DNA from: a virus
Direction: 5' to 3' (one strand)
IMG/VR virus record: IMGVR_UViG_3300032677_000029
Span: 1-64,000 of that record
DNA: 64,000 bases
Position numbers and translations under genes: made by a program. The notes under the pieces are model-generated. The model searched no databases, was not told where the DNA came from, and worked only from the letters and a program-made list of their open reading frames with translations. Shown in pieces: positions 17,359-22,986 of the stretch (the first letter of the stretch is position 1; each line of letters begins with the position of its first letter).

Positions 17359-17800
17359 CAGGTTGTACCTTATATTTCCAATAGATAGCGTTTTTAAAAG
17401 ACCACGGGTTCCCAGGAGTATATACACGAAAGCCACAAGAAATCAAGGAGTTTGCAGAGGGTGGGTTATTTGTTGTATCGGTAATAAGCCAATTCCAATT
17501 TAATTTACGTGCTTGGGCTTGTCTAACTTTGATAAGGCGCTTTTGAAGTCCATGTCCAGTAAAGCCGTCTAGTACCCCAGCCCTACATAAGTAGCCTGTA
17601 TCTGTCCATCGAGTCGAGCGGACCAAGCCCGCAAAGCCGACAGGCTTTCCGCATTCTGCATATGCAACCCACCAATGACCCCGATCCGTCTGGTACGGCG
17701 TATCCTCCGGCAGTATTTTCCTTTGGAGAAAAGTTAGTGTGGTTTGATTGGCTGGAACCCGTAGGTCCACTTTCTTTATCTTGAATTTTGGTGCCTCCAT
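17303..17800 (-). CDS. GNAT-family acetyltransferase
   Basis: A 165-residue protein with GNAT fold features: VAYAECGKPVGFAGLV (strands 2-4), TGYLCRAGVLDGFTGHGLQK with the acetyl-CoA-binding-like GxGxxK/R turn at about residues 81-86 (FTGHGLQKRLI), and ANSLISCGFRVY near the C-terminus (the N-x-x-L-x-x-x-GF signature). The substrate cannot be told. It lies at the start of the late operon before the packaging genes. A second GNAT gene lies at 51034-51492. Phage GNATs may modify virion or host proteins; that is only conjecture here. Confidence 0.7.
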   Translation of the reverse strand: MEAPKFKIKKVDLRVPANQTTLTFLQRKILPEDTPYQTDRGHWWVAYAECGKPVGFAGLVRSTRWTDTGYLCRAGVLDGFTGHGLQKRLIKVRQAQARKLNWNWLITDTTNNPPSANSLISCGFRVYTPGNPWSFKNAIYWKYKVQPDAIQRREHKKKETSRVQP

Positions 17801-17895
17801 ACTAACCCCTTGAAGTTGAAACTTATTTTAGCCTGTTTTTTGTGTCAGGCGGGTGTTGTTTTTTGGAGACTATTGGGGGCCAAAGCCCCCTGGTA

Positions 17896-18021
17896 TTACT
17901 TAGTTTTTTGGAATTGCTTGAGGCTAGAGATAATGGAATCAATCCAGAAATCATTAACCTGCTTAACCTGAGCTGCTAGTTCTTGCAATTTCTTATCTGT
18001 ATCTTTAAATAAATCAAACAT
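17896..18021 (-). CDS. 41-residue leading protein of the late operon
   Basis: The first minus-strand gene after the control region. The product starts MFDLFKDTDKKLQELAAQVK and is a single amphipathic helix-rich chain ending KQFQKTK. A ribosome binding site (AAAAGGA) lies five bases before the ATG at 18021. It sits about 50 bp downstream of the proposed late promoter. No family recognised; phasin-like short N-termini look vaguely similar but I do not claim that. A short coupled leader gene or a small regulator are both possible. Confidence 0.55.
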   Translation of the reverse strand: MFDLFKDTDKKLQELAAQVKQVNDFWIDSIISSLKQFQKTK

Positions 18022-18041
18022 GGTTTTTCCTTTTAAGTTGT

Positions 18042-18053
18042 GTTACATGTAAC
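18042..18053. promoter_or_regulatory. palindrome GTTACATGTAAC, operator candidate
   Basis: A perfect 12-bp palindrome lying about 16-27 bases downstream of the start expected from the leftward promoter candidate and 20 bp before the first late gene. The position suits a repressor or activator site. No binding protein can be named. Confidence 0.4.
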
Positions 18054-18075
18054 GCGTTTTGGTTGCGTTTTGTAT

Positions 18076-18104
18076 ATTATACGATACATTTTGTTGCAGT
18101 GCAA
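18076..18104 (-). promoter_or_regulatory. late-operon promoter candidate
   Basis: On the minus strand a perfect TATAAT (18081-18076) lies 17 bp from TTGCAC (18104-18099), which keeps only the TTG of the consensus -35. A strong -10 with a poor -35 is what an activated late promoter would look like. It lies 55 bp upstream of the first late gene and beside palindromic repeats. Confidence 0.5.
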
Positions 18105-18109
18105 TATAT

Positions 18110-18123
18110 TTCCCGTTCGGGAA
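18110..18123. repeat. palindrome TTCCCGTTCGGGAA, copy 1
   Basis: Six-base arms TTCCCG and CGGGAA around TT. It lies five bases upstream of the proposed late -35 element, where an activator could contact polymerase. An identical copy follows 49 bp away. Confidence 0.55.
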
Positions 18124-18158
18124 GATTTAGTTGTTTTTGCTTATTTTTTAGGCATTTA

Positions 18159-18172
18159 TTCCCGTTCGGGAA
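18159..18172. repeat. palindrome TTCCCGTTCGGGAA, copy 2
   Basis: Identical to the copy at 18110-18123. The start-to-start spacing of 49 bp is close to five helical turns, so two dimers could sit on the same face of the DNA. An operator role is inferred. Confidence 0.55.
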
Positions 18173-18182
18173 ACTTTTTGTT

Positions 18183-18221
18183 TTTCCCTGTAGATTTAAT
18201 TATTTTGTTTTTACAGGGAAA
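18183..18221. repeat. inverted repeat TTTCCCTGTA / TACAGGGAAA
   Basis: Ten-base arms at 18183-18192 and 18212-18221 match perfectly around a 19-bp AT-rich spacer. The arms share TTCCC with the neighbouring palindromes, suggesting a related half-site. It may be a wide-spaced operator or an extruded hairpin. Confidence 0.45.
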
Positions 18222-18604
18222 TTTACTTTGTTTTTTTATACATATAGGTATCAATATGTATAGCGTTTTAGTACTTAGGGGTATCATTTTTATTAAAGTT
18301 TCATGCACTTTATGCCGGTCGATGTCACATGTTTGCACGGGTTTTTTATTTGTAATCATAGGGTTACAGCATTCTTTTTTTGAGGTGGTTTTATAAAAAA
18401 TATATACCCCCCGGGGGTGTTTGCACAGAAACATAAGGGGCCTTGTTCTAAGGGAAAACCCTAGGTACGTCTTGGCGGAAATTTATACCCCCTCCCCCGT
18501 TTAAAAAATCATAATCGTTTGAGCAAAATACAGCACAAGGTGCGAGCGGGTCCCATCATATCCATAATGGGGTGGTGGGGGTCAAGGAATAGGGGTTCGC
18601 CAAA

Positions 18605-18619
18605 TACTGTCTGACAGTA
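18605..18619. repeat. ATACTGTCNGACAGTAY palindrome, copy 1
   Basis: TACTGTC-T-GACAGTA, 19 bp upstream of the -35 of the promoter that serves the orphan gene at 18725. The placement is upstream-activator-like rather than overlapping. Confidence 0.85.
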
Positions 18620-18638
18620 CGGGAAAATCAAATACCCC

Positions 18639-18667
18639 TTGACACAGGGCTAAGGTACAGGCACAAT
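18639..18667 (+). promoter_or_regulatory. rightward promoter for the orphan gene
   Basis: TTGACA (18639-18644), 17 bp, then CACAAT (18662-18667, four of six consensus). Transcription would start near 18674 and give a short leader before the strong ribosome binding site AAGGAG at 18712. A consensus -35 and correct spacing support it. Confidence 0.65.
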
Positions 18668-18724
18668 AGAGTCATCGGTTCGGGACATATTGTTTACGAC
18701 GATATCCTTACAAGGAGTTTTAAA

Positions 18725-19213
18725 ATGACTGTTAAATTAACTGTTCAAGAAGCATTGGCTCAATCTGTTGCAAACAACATCTTGACCGCAAGTAACGCAA
18801 CACAGGCTATCGACAAGGACTGTCAAGCTATCCGCAAGGCACGCAAGAATAAGCCTTTAGGTACTGTCAAGAATGGTTGCGCCGTAATGATCCGTTTTGT
18901 AGAGGTATTGAGCAAAGCGGGTAAGGCTGAACAAACTGTCAAGAACTTAGCGACAGCGTTTCGCAAGGCAGTAAATGACGGCGTGCCATTCAGTATGAAT
19001 GCATACCGCAAACCCGTAGCAAAGGGCGCACAGACTAGCCCTAAAGCAAAGGGCGCAAAGGTAGCTAGTGTGAACTTTAAGGGCGACGCAAGCGTTGATG
19101 ACATTGTCAAGGGTTTACGCAACTTGTTTAATAAGTTCAAGACTGATGACAAGACCGCAACTCTAGCCAGCTTCTTACTTGATGGATTAGATGAGTACGA
19201 AGAGAGCAAGTAA
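18725..19213 (+). CDS. monocistronic early protein, no recognised family
   Basis: A 162-residue, basic, helical protein (MTVKLTVQEALAQSVANNIL, CQAIRKARKNKPLGTVKNG, TVKNLATAFRKAVNDGVPFS) with a Lys/Ala-rich linker (residues 98-116) and an acidic C-terminal helix domain ending LDGLDEYEESK. It has its own promoter, a good ribosome binding site and a strong terminator, and is flanked by the first two copies of the dispersed palindrome. Two helical domains joined by a basic linker would suit a DNA-binding or DNA-organising protein. It is a candidate reader of the palindrome, but no helix-turn-helix is identifiable. Confidence 0.7.
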   Translation: MTVKLTVQEALAQSVANNILTASNATQAIDKDCQAIRKARKNKPLGTVKNGCAVMIRFVEVLSKAGKAEQTVKNLATAFRKAVNDGVPFSMNAYRKPVAKGAQTSPKAKGAKVASVNFKGDASVDDIVKGLRNLFNKFKTDDKTATLASFLLDGLDEYEESK

Positions 19214-19230
19214 TACCCGAGCAGTCAAGA

Positions 19231-19257
19231 CCCCGCCTAATAAGCGGGGTTTTTTTT
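19231..19257 (+). terminator. intrinsic terminator after the orphan gene
   Basis: CCCCGC (19231-19236), a 7-base loop, GCGGGG (19244-19249) and eight T. It lies 17 bp past the stop at 19213 and isolates this gene from the downstream origin region. A second perfect hairpin GCCCTA-AAA-TAGGGC follows at 19259-19273. Confidence 0.88.
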
Positions 19258-19422
19258 CGCCCTAAAATAGGGCAGGAACTGGTGTCATCTAGGTCGGCGA
19301 AGCCGACAGGTTTAAATTCTTTTTGCTCTTGCTTTTTCTTTTTGAAGGGCGTGATGAACAAGGTCAGCGAGGGTGCGGGCGAAGTCGGCGAGGCGCAACT
19401 AATAGGGTAAACCCTAACGAAA

Positions 19423-19437
19423 TACTGTCTGACAGTA
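19423..19437. repeat. ATACTGTCNGACAGTAY palindrome, copy 2
   Basis: Centre base T. It sits 13 bp before the first AGTGAAC-type iteron and thus borders the candidate origin on its left side. Confidence 0.85.
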
Positions 19438-19450
19438 CGAAACCAACTTT

Positions 19451-19878
19451 GTTCACTGTGTTCACTCATGTTCACTGGTGAGTGAACAGACTTTTGGTGC
19501 GATGCAACACTCGCAAACCCTTGTTTTATATACTCTTTCTTTCTTTTATTTATTATAATATTTAGTAGTGTTCACTTGTTCACTCACTTTTGAAATGTAT
19601 GAAGGGTAAAATTTCCTGAGCCTTTACATTGTTAAGTTTGATACTGTCTGACAGTACGGCAGAAAGACCCTTTTCTTAGGTGTCATACTTTTGTTCACGA
19701 GTGAACATGACCCATTAAACTCTCGTAACCTATTGAATCCACAAGTAAATACCTTGTTCCTAAGCGAGTGAACATTGGTGAACAAAACCCCCAAACGAGT
19801 GAACAAAGTAGGCGAAGCCTTAACACAGTAAAGGGAGAGGAGAAATAAAAAAAGATGTTTTGAGTTTCTCGAGTGAAC
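19451..19878. repeat. iteron cluster with AT-rich stretch: candidate replication origin
   Basis: The heptamer GTTCACT / AGTGAAC occurs exactly ten times, at 19451, 19460, 19470, 19481, 19570, 19578, 19700, 19767, 19798 and 19872, with near-matches at 19693 (GTTCACG, forming GTTCACGAGTGAAC) and 19777 (GGTGAAC). The first three have 9-10 bp spacing, about one helical turn, in one orientation; copies right of 19690 are mostly in the opposite orientation. A very AT-rich run (about 19521-19568) lies between the arrays, as a DNA-unwinding element would. This is typical of iteron origins. The initiator is not known. Confidence 0.6.
19642..19656. repeat. ATACTGTCNGACAGTAY palindrome, copy 3
   Basis: Centre base T. 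It lies inside the iteron region, between the AT-rich stretch and the right-hand iterons. Confidence 0.85.
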
Positions 19879-19984
19879 AAATCCCCCAAACATGAAACCA
19901 GTTTTTACAAGAAGCCCACCAACTGCACAACCCCACCGAACCCGAATACCGACCTGATTAAACCCGAGTAACCGAAAGACCCTA

Positions 19985-20013
19985 TTGACACAGCCTTGAC
20001 ATAGCGGTATAAT
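19985..20013 (+). promoter_or_regulatory. perfect sigma-70 promoter of the main early operon
   Basis: TTGACA (19985-19990), 17 bp, TATAAT (20008-20013): both hexamers are perfect. A second TTGACA at 19996-20001 is too close to act as a -35 for the same -10. Transcription from about 20020 would pass a palindrome copy, the boxA-like element and the folded leader before the first gene at 20516. Confidence 0.85.
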
Positions 20014-20058
20014 AGAGGGGTAGAGTCGAGTTGAGTCAAGGGACACAACAAAACCAAA

Positions 20059-20073
20059 TACTGTCGGACAGTA
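20059..20073. repeat. ATACTGTCNGACAGTAY palindrome, copy 4
   Basis: The only copy with centre base G. It lies 45 bp past the -10 of the early promoter, about 40 bases into the transcript. The same layout (promoter, then palindrome about 50 bp on) recurs at 22916. Confidence 0.85.
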
Positions 20074-20163
20074 TTAGAAGCGGGAAACACCACGATTAAG
20101 TTCACGGGTGCAACGGGTAGGTAGCTACCCCAACAAGCTTTTAATCCTTGCCTCAATAGTATC

Positions 20164-20175
20164 GTTCTTTAAAAA
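20164..20175 (+). promoter_or_regulatory. boxA-like antitermination element
   Basis: GTTCTTTAAAAA in the leader of the main early transcript closely resembles the boxA of betaproteobacterial rRNA leaders (and the E. coli rrn boxA TGCTCTTTAACA). boxA RNA binds NusB-NusE and helps polymerase read through terminators. In a phage leader it would favour transcription of the long operon. Sequence similarity is seen; function is inferred. Confidence 0.5.
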
Positions 20176-20197
20176 TTAGTTAAATGCTTAGCGGTGC

Positions 20198-20345
20198 GGG
20201 GGAATACAGACCCCAAACCAATGCTGAGTGCAGAGTAGGCGTAGCCTGAGTGTACGGCGAGCAGTATCTCTGCGGGTGTAATAAGTAATGGGAATGGGTA
20301 GGTTTTACTAAACCAACCGAAAAGGCGAAATACTGTCAGACAGTA
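20198..20345 (+). ncRNA. folded leader RNA of the early operon
   Basis: Several hairpins can form in the transcript: GGGG (20199-20202) with CCCC (20211-20214); GCAGAG (20230-20235) with CTCTGC (20268-20273), enclosing AGGC-GTA-GCCT (20237-20247); GGTTT-TACT-AAACC near 20302-20315; and the palindrome at 20331. It starts soon after the boxA-like element. Comparison with put or nut-type antitermination RNAs is reasonable, but no sequence match is claimed. Confidence 0.4.
20331..20345. repeat. ATACTGTCNGACAGTAY palindrome, copy 5
   Basis: Centre base A. It lies in the leader, 170 bp before the first gene of the early operon. Confidence 0.85.
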
Positions 20346-20515
20346 TCAGACCCTTAAAAACCTAACCCTTCCAACCACACTTTACTTATCCACCCCATGC
20401 CCTTAACCTCTAACAAGAACTGCGACAAACTAGCAGAGGGCAAACAAACAAAGAGCGTTTTGAGGTCAGGTTAGAAATAGCCTGACTGATTGAGCGTTTT
20501 TAAAAGGAGGTAGAA

Positions 20516-20611
20516 ATGAAGGAGATGTTATTAGTATGGCTTTGGGCAGTCATAGGGGTTTTTACCTATGTACTTTTTATGTGGACTTTGAAATTATTGG
20601 AGGTGTTATGA
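20516..20611 (+). CDS. 31-residue membrane peptide, first gene of the early operon
   Basis: A short frame starting MKEMLLVWLWAVIGVFTYVL and ending KLLEVL, essentially one membrane helix. A very strong ribosome binding site (AAAAGGAGG) lies before the ATG at 20516. Its stop overlaps the next start (ATGA at 20608). Being first in the early operon, it could alter the host membrane, for example in exclusion or lysis control. No family is recognised. Confidence 0.6.
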   Translation: MKEMLLVWLWAVIGVFTYVLFMWTLKLLEVL

Positions 20612-20811
20612 AAAATATGTGTAGGTGTTGTGGAGATGAGTACCCTATTGGTAGGTGGGAACTAGGCTATAAGTTTTGCCTAGACTGTGGGGTAGATATA
20701 GCAAAATCGGTGGCAGAGGGATTTACAGTAGCACCACTAAACAAATCAAACTACTACTATATCCACGACCCAAAAACCCTAAAAGAACTTAACCCTAAGA
20801 GGACAACATGA
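20608..20811 (+). CDS. small zinc-ribbon protein
   Basis: A 67-residue protein starting MKNMCRCCGDEYPIGRWELG with CRCC (residues 5-8) and a second pair CLDC (27-30), the spacing of a zinc ribbon. The C-terminal half is polar. I start it at 20608 because that ATG overlaps the previous stop and has GGAGG in front. Small zinc ribbons of phages often bind nucleic acids or host transcription proteins; the target is not known. Confidence 0.6.
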   Translation: MKNMCRCCGDEYPIGRWELGYKFCLDCGVDIAKSVAEGFTVAPLNKSNYYYIHDPKTLKELNPKRTT

Positions 20812-21017
20812 AAAAAGGTAACGACAACAAGGCTCTAATTAAAAAGATGTTGGGAGATACGCTTGATGAGACTTTTGTACTTAGCGCCATCGAGATGTAC
20901 TGCAACGAGATACTGTCAGACAGTACGGATTGGGGTAATAAATCCCTCATCAATCAAACCCTATGGCAGACGATAGCAAGTCAGAACCTAGCAATTATGG
21001 AGGAACACTACAAATGA
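20808..21017 (+). CDS. small early protein containing a palindrome copy
   Basis: A 69-residue helical, acidic protein (KALIKKMLGDTLDETFVLSA, IEMYCNEILSDSTDWGNKS). The ILSDST segment (about residues 35-40) is encoded by the palindrome at 20911. The same six residues, in the same frame, appear in the unrelated protein at 25556-25762. ATGA overlaps link it to both neighbours. Function unknown. Confidence 0.55.
   Translation: MKKGNDNKALIKKMLGDTLDETFVLSAIEMYCNEILSDSTDWGNKSLINQTLWQTIASQNLAIMEEHYK
20911..20925. repeat. ATACTGTCNGACAGTAY palindrome, copy 6 (inside a gene)
   Basis: Centre base A, within the gene at 20808-21017. It contributes codons for I-L-S-D-S-T; the coding sequence tolerates the site without interruption. 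Confidence 0.85.
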
Positions 21018-21289
21018 GAGGGTACACGCAAAAGGAACGGCTAACAGTCGAACCAGTAATGACCCTCGAACAGATTGCTGACATTATGGGCATGAGTCGG
21101 GAAAGGGTGCGTCAGATAGAAGCAAGTGCATTGGGCAAGTGCCACAAGATACTACGCAGAAAGGGTTATTCCCCCGAGGATTTCTTTTCAGCCCTTAAAT
21201 ACACTAAACCTATCAAACCAAGCGAAACAGGCGAAGCAAGTGAATACGAACTGATGTATGACAAGGAGGAAGAAGATGAGCGTAACTGA
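21014..21289 (+). CDS. sigma-70 region 4-like DNA-binding protein
   Basis: A 91-residue protein. MTLEQIADIMGMSRERVRQI (about residues 17-36) and EASALGKCHKILRRKGY form a canonical sigma region 4 helix-turn-helix, the domain that reads the -35 element; SRERVRQIE is diagnostic. No region 2 is present, so it is not a complete sigma factor. A second copy of the theme lies at 33466-33660. It could redirect host polymerase, for instance to the late promoter with its poor -35. The start at 21014 overlaps the upstream stop; a longer frame from 20963 is possible. Confidence 0.7.
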   Translation: MRGYTQKERLTVEPVMTLEQIADIMGMSRERVRQIEASALGKCHKILRRKGYSPEDFFSALKYTKPIKPSETGEASEYELMYDKEEEDERN

Positions 21290-21542
21290 ATACAGAATGG
21301 GTAAACCCAAGACCTCTAAGGATAAACCCTTAAAGACAATTAGACAGAACTCACCCAATGAGCCAATGGAACTAACGGCTAAATTGGCGAAGGCGGACAC
21401 GGCGCAAGCTAAGCGGGAACTGGTGTCGCTCGATATGGGTGGGCTTTTTTATGCGTTTGGGGAAAAGCGTAGGGCATGGCAAGGGTGGTTAAGTTATCAA
21501 GAAAACATGGGAGAAGAAAATGGCACTAAAACGACTAAATAA
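21276..21542 (+). CDS. small basic early protein, unknown
   Basis: An 88-residue protein starting MSVTEYRMGKPKTSKDKPLK, with LTAKLAKADTAQAKRELVSL in the middle and GGLFYAFGEKRRAWQGWLSY near the end. The ATG at 21276 has AAGGAGG at the right distance. It overlaps the end of the sigma-like gene by 14 bases and the next gene by 23. No family is recognised. The C-terminal aromatic stretch may be a binding surface. Confidence 0.55.
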   Translation: MSVTEYRMGKPKTSKDKPLKTIRQNSPNEPMELTAKLAKADTAQAKRELVSLDMGGLFYAFGEKRRAWQGWLSYQENMGEENGTKTTK

Positions 21543-21810
21543 AAGTAACAAGAAACAAACGGCTAAGTGGGCTTACTTGGGGGAAACAGACCCCGCACAG
21601 TTTATCCACAGCAACAAGACCCATCGGACTGTAAGCGAAGCGTTTAGAGATGCTGAGTATGCACAGTCTTTTTGGAAAAGTAAGACCGACTGGGAAGAAG
21701 CGGTTGAGTTCATAGAGTTAGCGGTTATTGGTGGTATGTGGACTCTAGTAGTAGGTGGTGCAGTTTTAGCAGTTCTGTATTGGTTAGCCAAGCCATTACT
21801 TGGCGGGTAG
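21520..21810 (+). CDS. single-pass membrane protein, unknown
   Basis: A 96-residue protein. A basic N-terminal part (MALKRLNKSNKKQTAKWAYL) and a helical middle are followed by one strong membrane segment at about residues 68-90 (AVIGGMWTLVVGGAVLAVLY). This gives a tail-anchored topology with most of the chain in the cytoplasm. The ribosome binding site is GGAGAA. The function cannot be told; it ends the first early gene cluster, with a palindrome copy right after. Confidence 0.6.
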   Translation: MALKRLNKSNKKQTAKWAYLGETDPAQFIHSNKTHRTVSEAFRDAEYAQSFWKSKTDWEEAVEFIELAVIGGMWTLVVGGAVLAVLYWLAKPLLGG

Positions 21811-21819
21811 TAAACGACA

Positions 21820-21834
21820 TACTGTCAGACAGTA
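21820..21834. repeat. ATACTGTCNGACAGTAY palindrome, copy 7
   Basis: Centre base A, in the 57-bp gap between the membrane-protein gene and the gene at 21868, before its ribosome binding site. No promoter is seen in the gap. Confidence 0.85.
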
Positions 21835-21867
21835 TTTAACAACATCTTTTAAATTAGGAGAATCAAA

Positions 21868-22830
21868 ATGAGTTTAGATATGTACAAGCACTTTAAAGAA
21901 CGTTACGACAATACCAAGCCCATTCGTGGCAGAGCAGTAGAGTGCAAACCAATCGCCAAGCGAGCACGAGATTGGGAACAAGTAGTTAAGCGCTATGTAG
22001 TAGAAGACGGCGCACTTGAGACGGAAGGTGTAATGGCATACGGCGCACACCTATACCAAACCGACTGCGTTATGTATATGCCAAACGGAGATGTGCATAT
22101 AAAGACAGGTGGGTACGCTACCCCAACAACGGCGGAGTTTATCGAAAGATATATACCTCGTGATATGCGTTGCTATAAGAAATACAATAAAGTTTGGTTG
22201 GACTACAAGGGTCAGGCTTATCCAATCGACTCGACCAAACCAACAATCCTAGCCTACAACAAGTTTATAGATACCTATGCTATCGAGAACCCACTACCAG
22301 TACATCAAAAAGTTATCGACAGAACCAAGATTAAAGAGGCTCGAGAGAAACTAAATGCGTTCCGTAACTATGCCAAGATCATGCTTAAACTTGCTGATGG
22401 GTGGTTAAGTAATGACCTAGTAGAGCTACACGCAGAGCCACATGGACAACATAGGGACTATTGGGGTCGTAGAGCATACAGGCTAGGTGATGAAGTAATG
22501 CGTAGCTATGAGATGTCAGGGTCAGTAAGTATCAAGACAGCAGAGAAAGTATACGAAGCCCTAAGCACCGAAGACGAAACGCAATTCCCTAAACTTCTTT
22601 GTCTAATCTGTTCGGGTAGTGATGCCGAGGAAAATCGAGTAGTTAAGACAGAGCAAGTAGAGCGCAAAGACTATCGAGGCAATCCGATAATGGAGACGAT
22701 CACGACTAGGGAATACAAGTATAAGTACACGACTGTCGATAATCGTATCAACTTCTTTATTAAGAAAGCGTGTGATGTGTACACAACTAAGGTAGTCCCT
22801 GCGGGTAAGGTAATGACAAACCTATTATGA
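21868..22830 (+). CDS. conserved hypothetical early protein
   Basis: A 320-residue protein. It contains ALETEGVMAYGAHLYQTDCV, MPNGDVHIKTGGYATPTTAE, a central helical region (AREKLNAFRNYAKIMLKLAD) and a C-terminal RINFFIKKACDVYTTKVVP. Large uncharacterised proteins of this kind occur near AAA/VWA cassettes in aquatic phages. No catalytic motif is recognised. It is followed by a new promoter, so it may end the first transcription unit. Confidence 0.6.
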   Translation: MSLDMYKHFKERYDNTKPIRGRAVECKPIAKRARDWEQVVKRYVVEDGALETEGVMAYGAHLYQTDCVMYMPNGDVHIKTGGYATPTTAEFIERYIPRDMRCYKKYNKVWLDYKGQAYPIDSTKPTILAYNKFIDTYAIENPLPVHQKVIDRTKIKEAREKLNAFRNYAKIMLKLADGWLSNDLVELHAEPHGQHRDYWGRRAYRLGDEVMRSYEMSGSVSIKTAEKVYEALSTEDETQFPKLLCLICSGSDAEENRVVKTEQVERKDYRGNPIMETITTREYKYKYTTVDNRINFFIKKACDVYTTKVVPAGKVMTNLL

Positions 22831-22837
22831 GTGGGTA

Positions 22838-22866
22838 TTGACACAGGGGTAGCTTAGCTGTATAAT
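22838..22866 (+). promoter_or_regulatory. perfect sigma-70 promoter for the AAA/VWA cassette
   Basis: TTGACA (22838-22843), 17 bp, TATAAT (22861-22866). It begins eight bases after the stop at 22830. Transcription from about 22873 would pass a palindrome copy about 45 bases in. The match in strength to the promoter at 19985 suggests both are early host-polymerase promoters. Confidence 0.85.
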
Positions 22867-22915
22867 AGTAGTATAAGTTATAAAAGTAGTAGAAGTTAGT
22901 GGGGTCGTAGCCTAA

Positions 22916-22930
22916 TACTGTCAGACAGTA
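22916..22930. repeat. ATACTGTCNGACAGTAY palindrome, copy 8
   Basis: Centre base A, with extended arms AATACTGTC/GACAGTATT. It is followed by GGGTTTTTTG, so in RNA it could form a short stem (loop TCAGA) and T-run, a weak attenuator. It lies 49 bp after the -10 at 22861. Confidence 0.85.
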
Positions 22931-22986
22931 TTGGGTTTTTTGTTTAGTAGGTTTGTATTTTTTAATTTTAAAACAAGGAGAAGTAT

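Larger units (their letters stand above)
18022..18724. other. divergent gene-free control region
   Basis: About 700 bp between the leftward late operon and the rightward early genes. It contains a leftward promoter candidate (18076-18104), GTTACATGTAAC, two TTCCCGTTCGGGAA palindromes, a TTTCCCTGTA/TACAGGGAAA inverted repeat, two C-runs after AT-rich stretches (18397-18417 and 18480-18500), the first ATACTGTC palindrome and a rightward promoter (18639-18667). I see no credible gene; the long hydrophobic frame across 18040-18396 follows from T-rich DNA. Confidence 0.7.
19214..20515. other. 1.3 kb non-coding segment: terminator, candidate origin, promoter and leader
   Basis: This stretch has no convincing gene on either strand. 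In order it holds the terminator, small perfect hairpins (19259-19273; GTCGGC-GAA-GCCGAC at 19293-19307), ATACTGTC palindromes at 19423, 19642, 20059 and 20331, AGTGAAC iterons with an AT-rich stretch, a perfect sigma-70 promoter, a boxA-like sequence and a folded leader. Frames on the minus strand here are low-complexity and lack ribosome binding sites. Confidence 0.7.

Noticed and set aside
17875-17890. GGGGGC-CAAA-GCCCCC hairpin after the small leading gene
   Set aside because: A strong stem, but no T-run follows on the minus strand, so an intrinsic terminator is not supported.
18040-18396. A 118-residue hydrophobic frame across the control region
   Set aside because: T-rich DNA yields long Phe/Leu/Ile runs by composition; there is no ribosome binding site, and it covers promoter and palindrome sites.
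19624-20046. A minus-strand frame of 140 residues in the origin region
   Set aside because: It overlaps iterons, the palindrome and the perfect promoter, has no ribosome binding site and shows no domain-like pattern.
20963-21016. The extended N-terminus of the sigma-like protein
   Set aside because: It lies fully within the previous gene; the ATG at 21014 overlaps the stop as seen throughout this operon.
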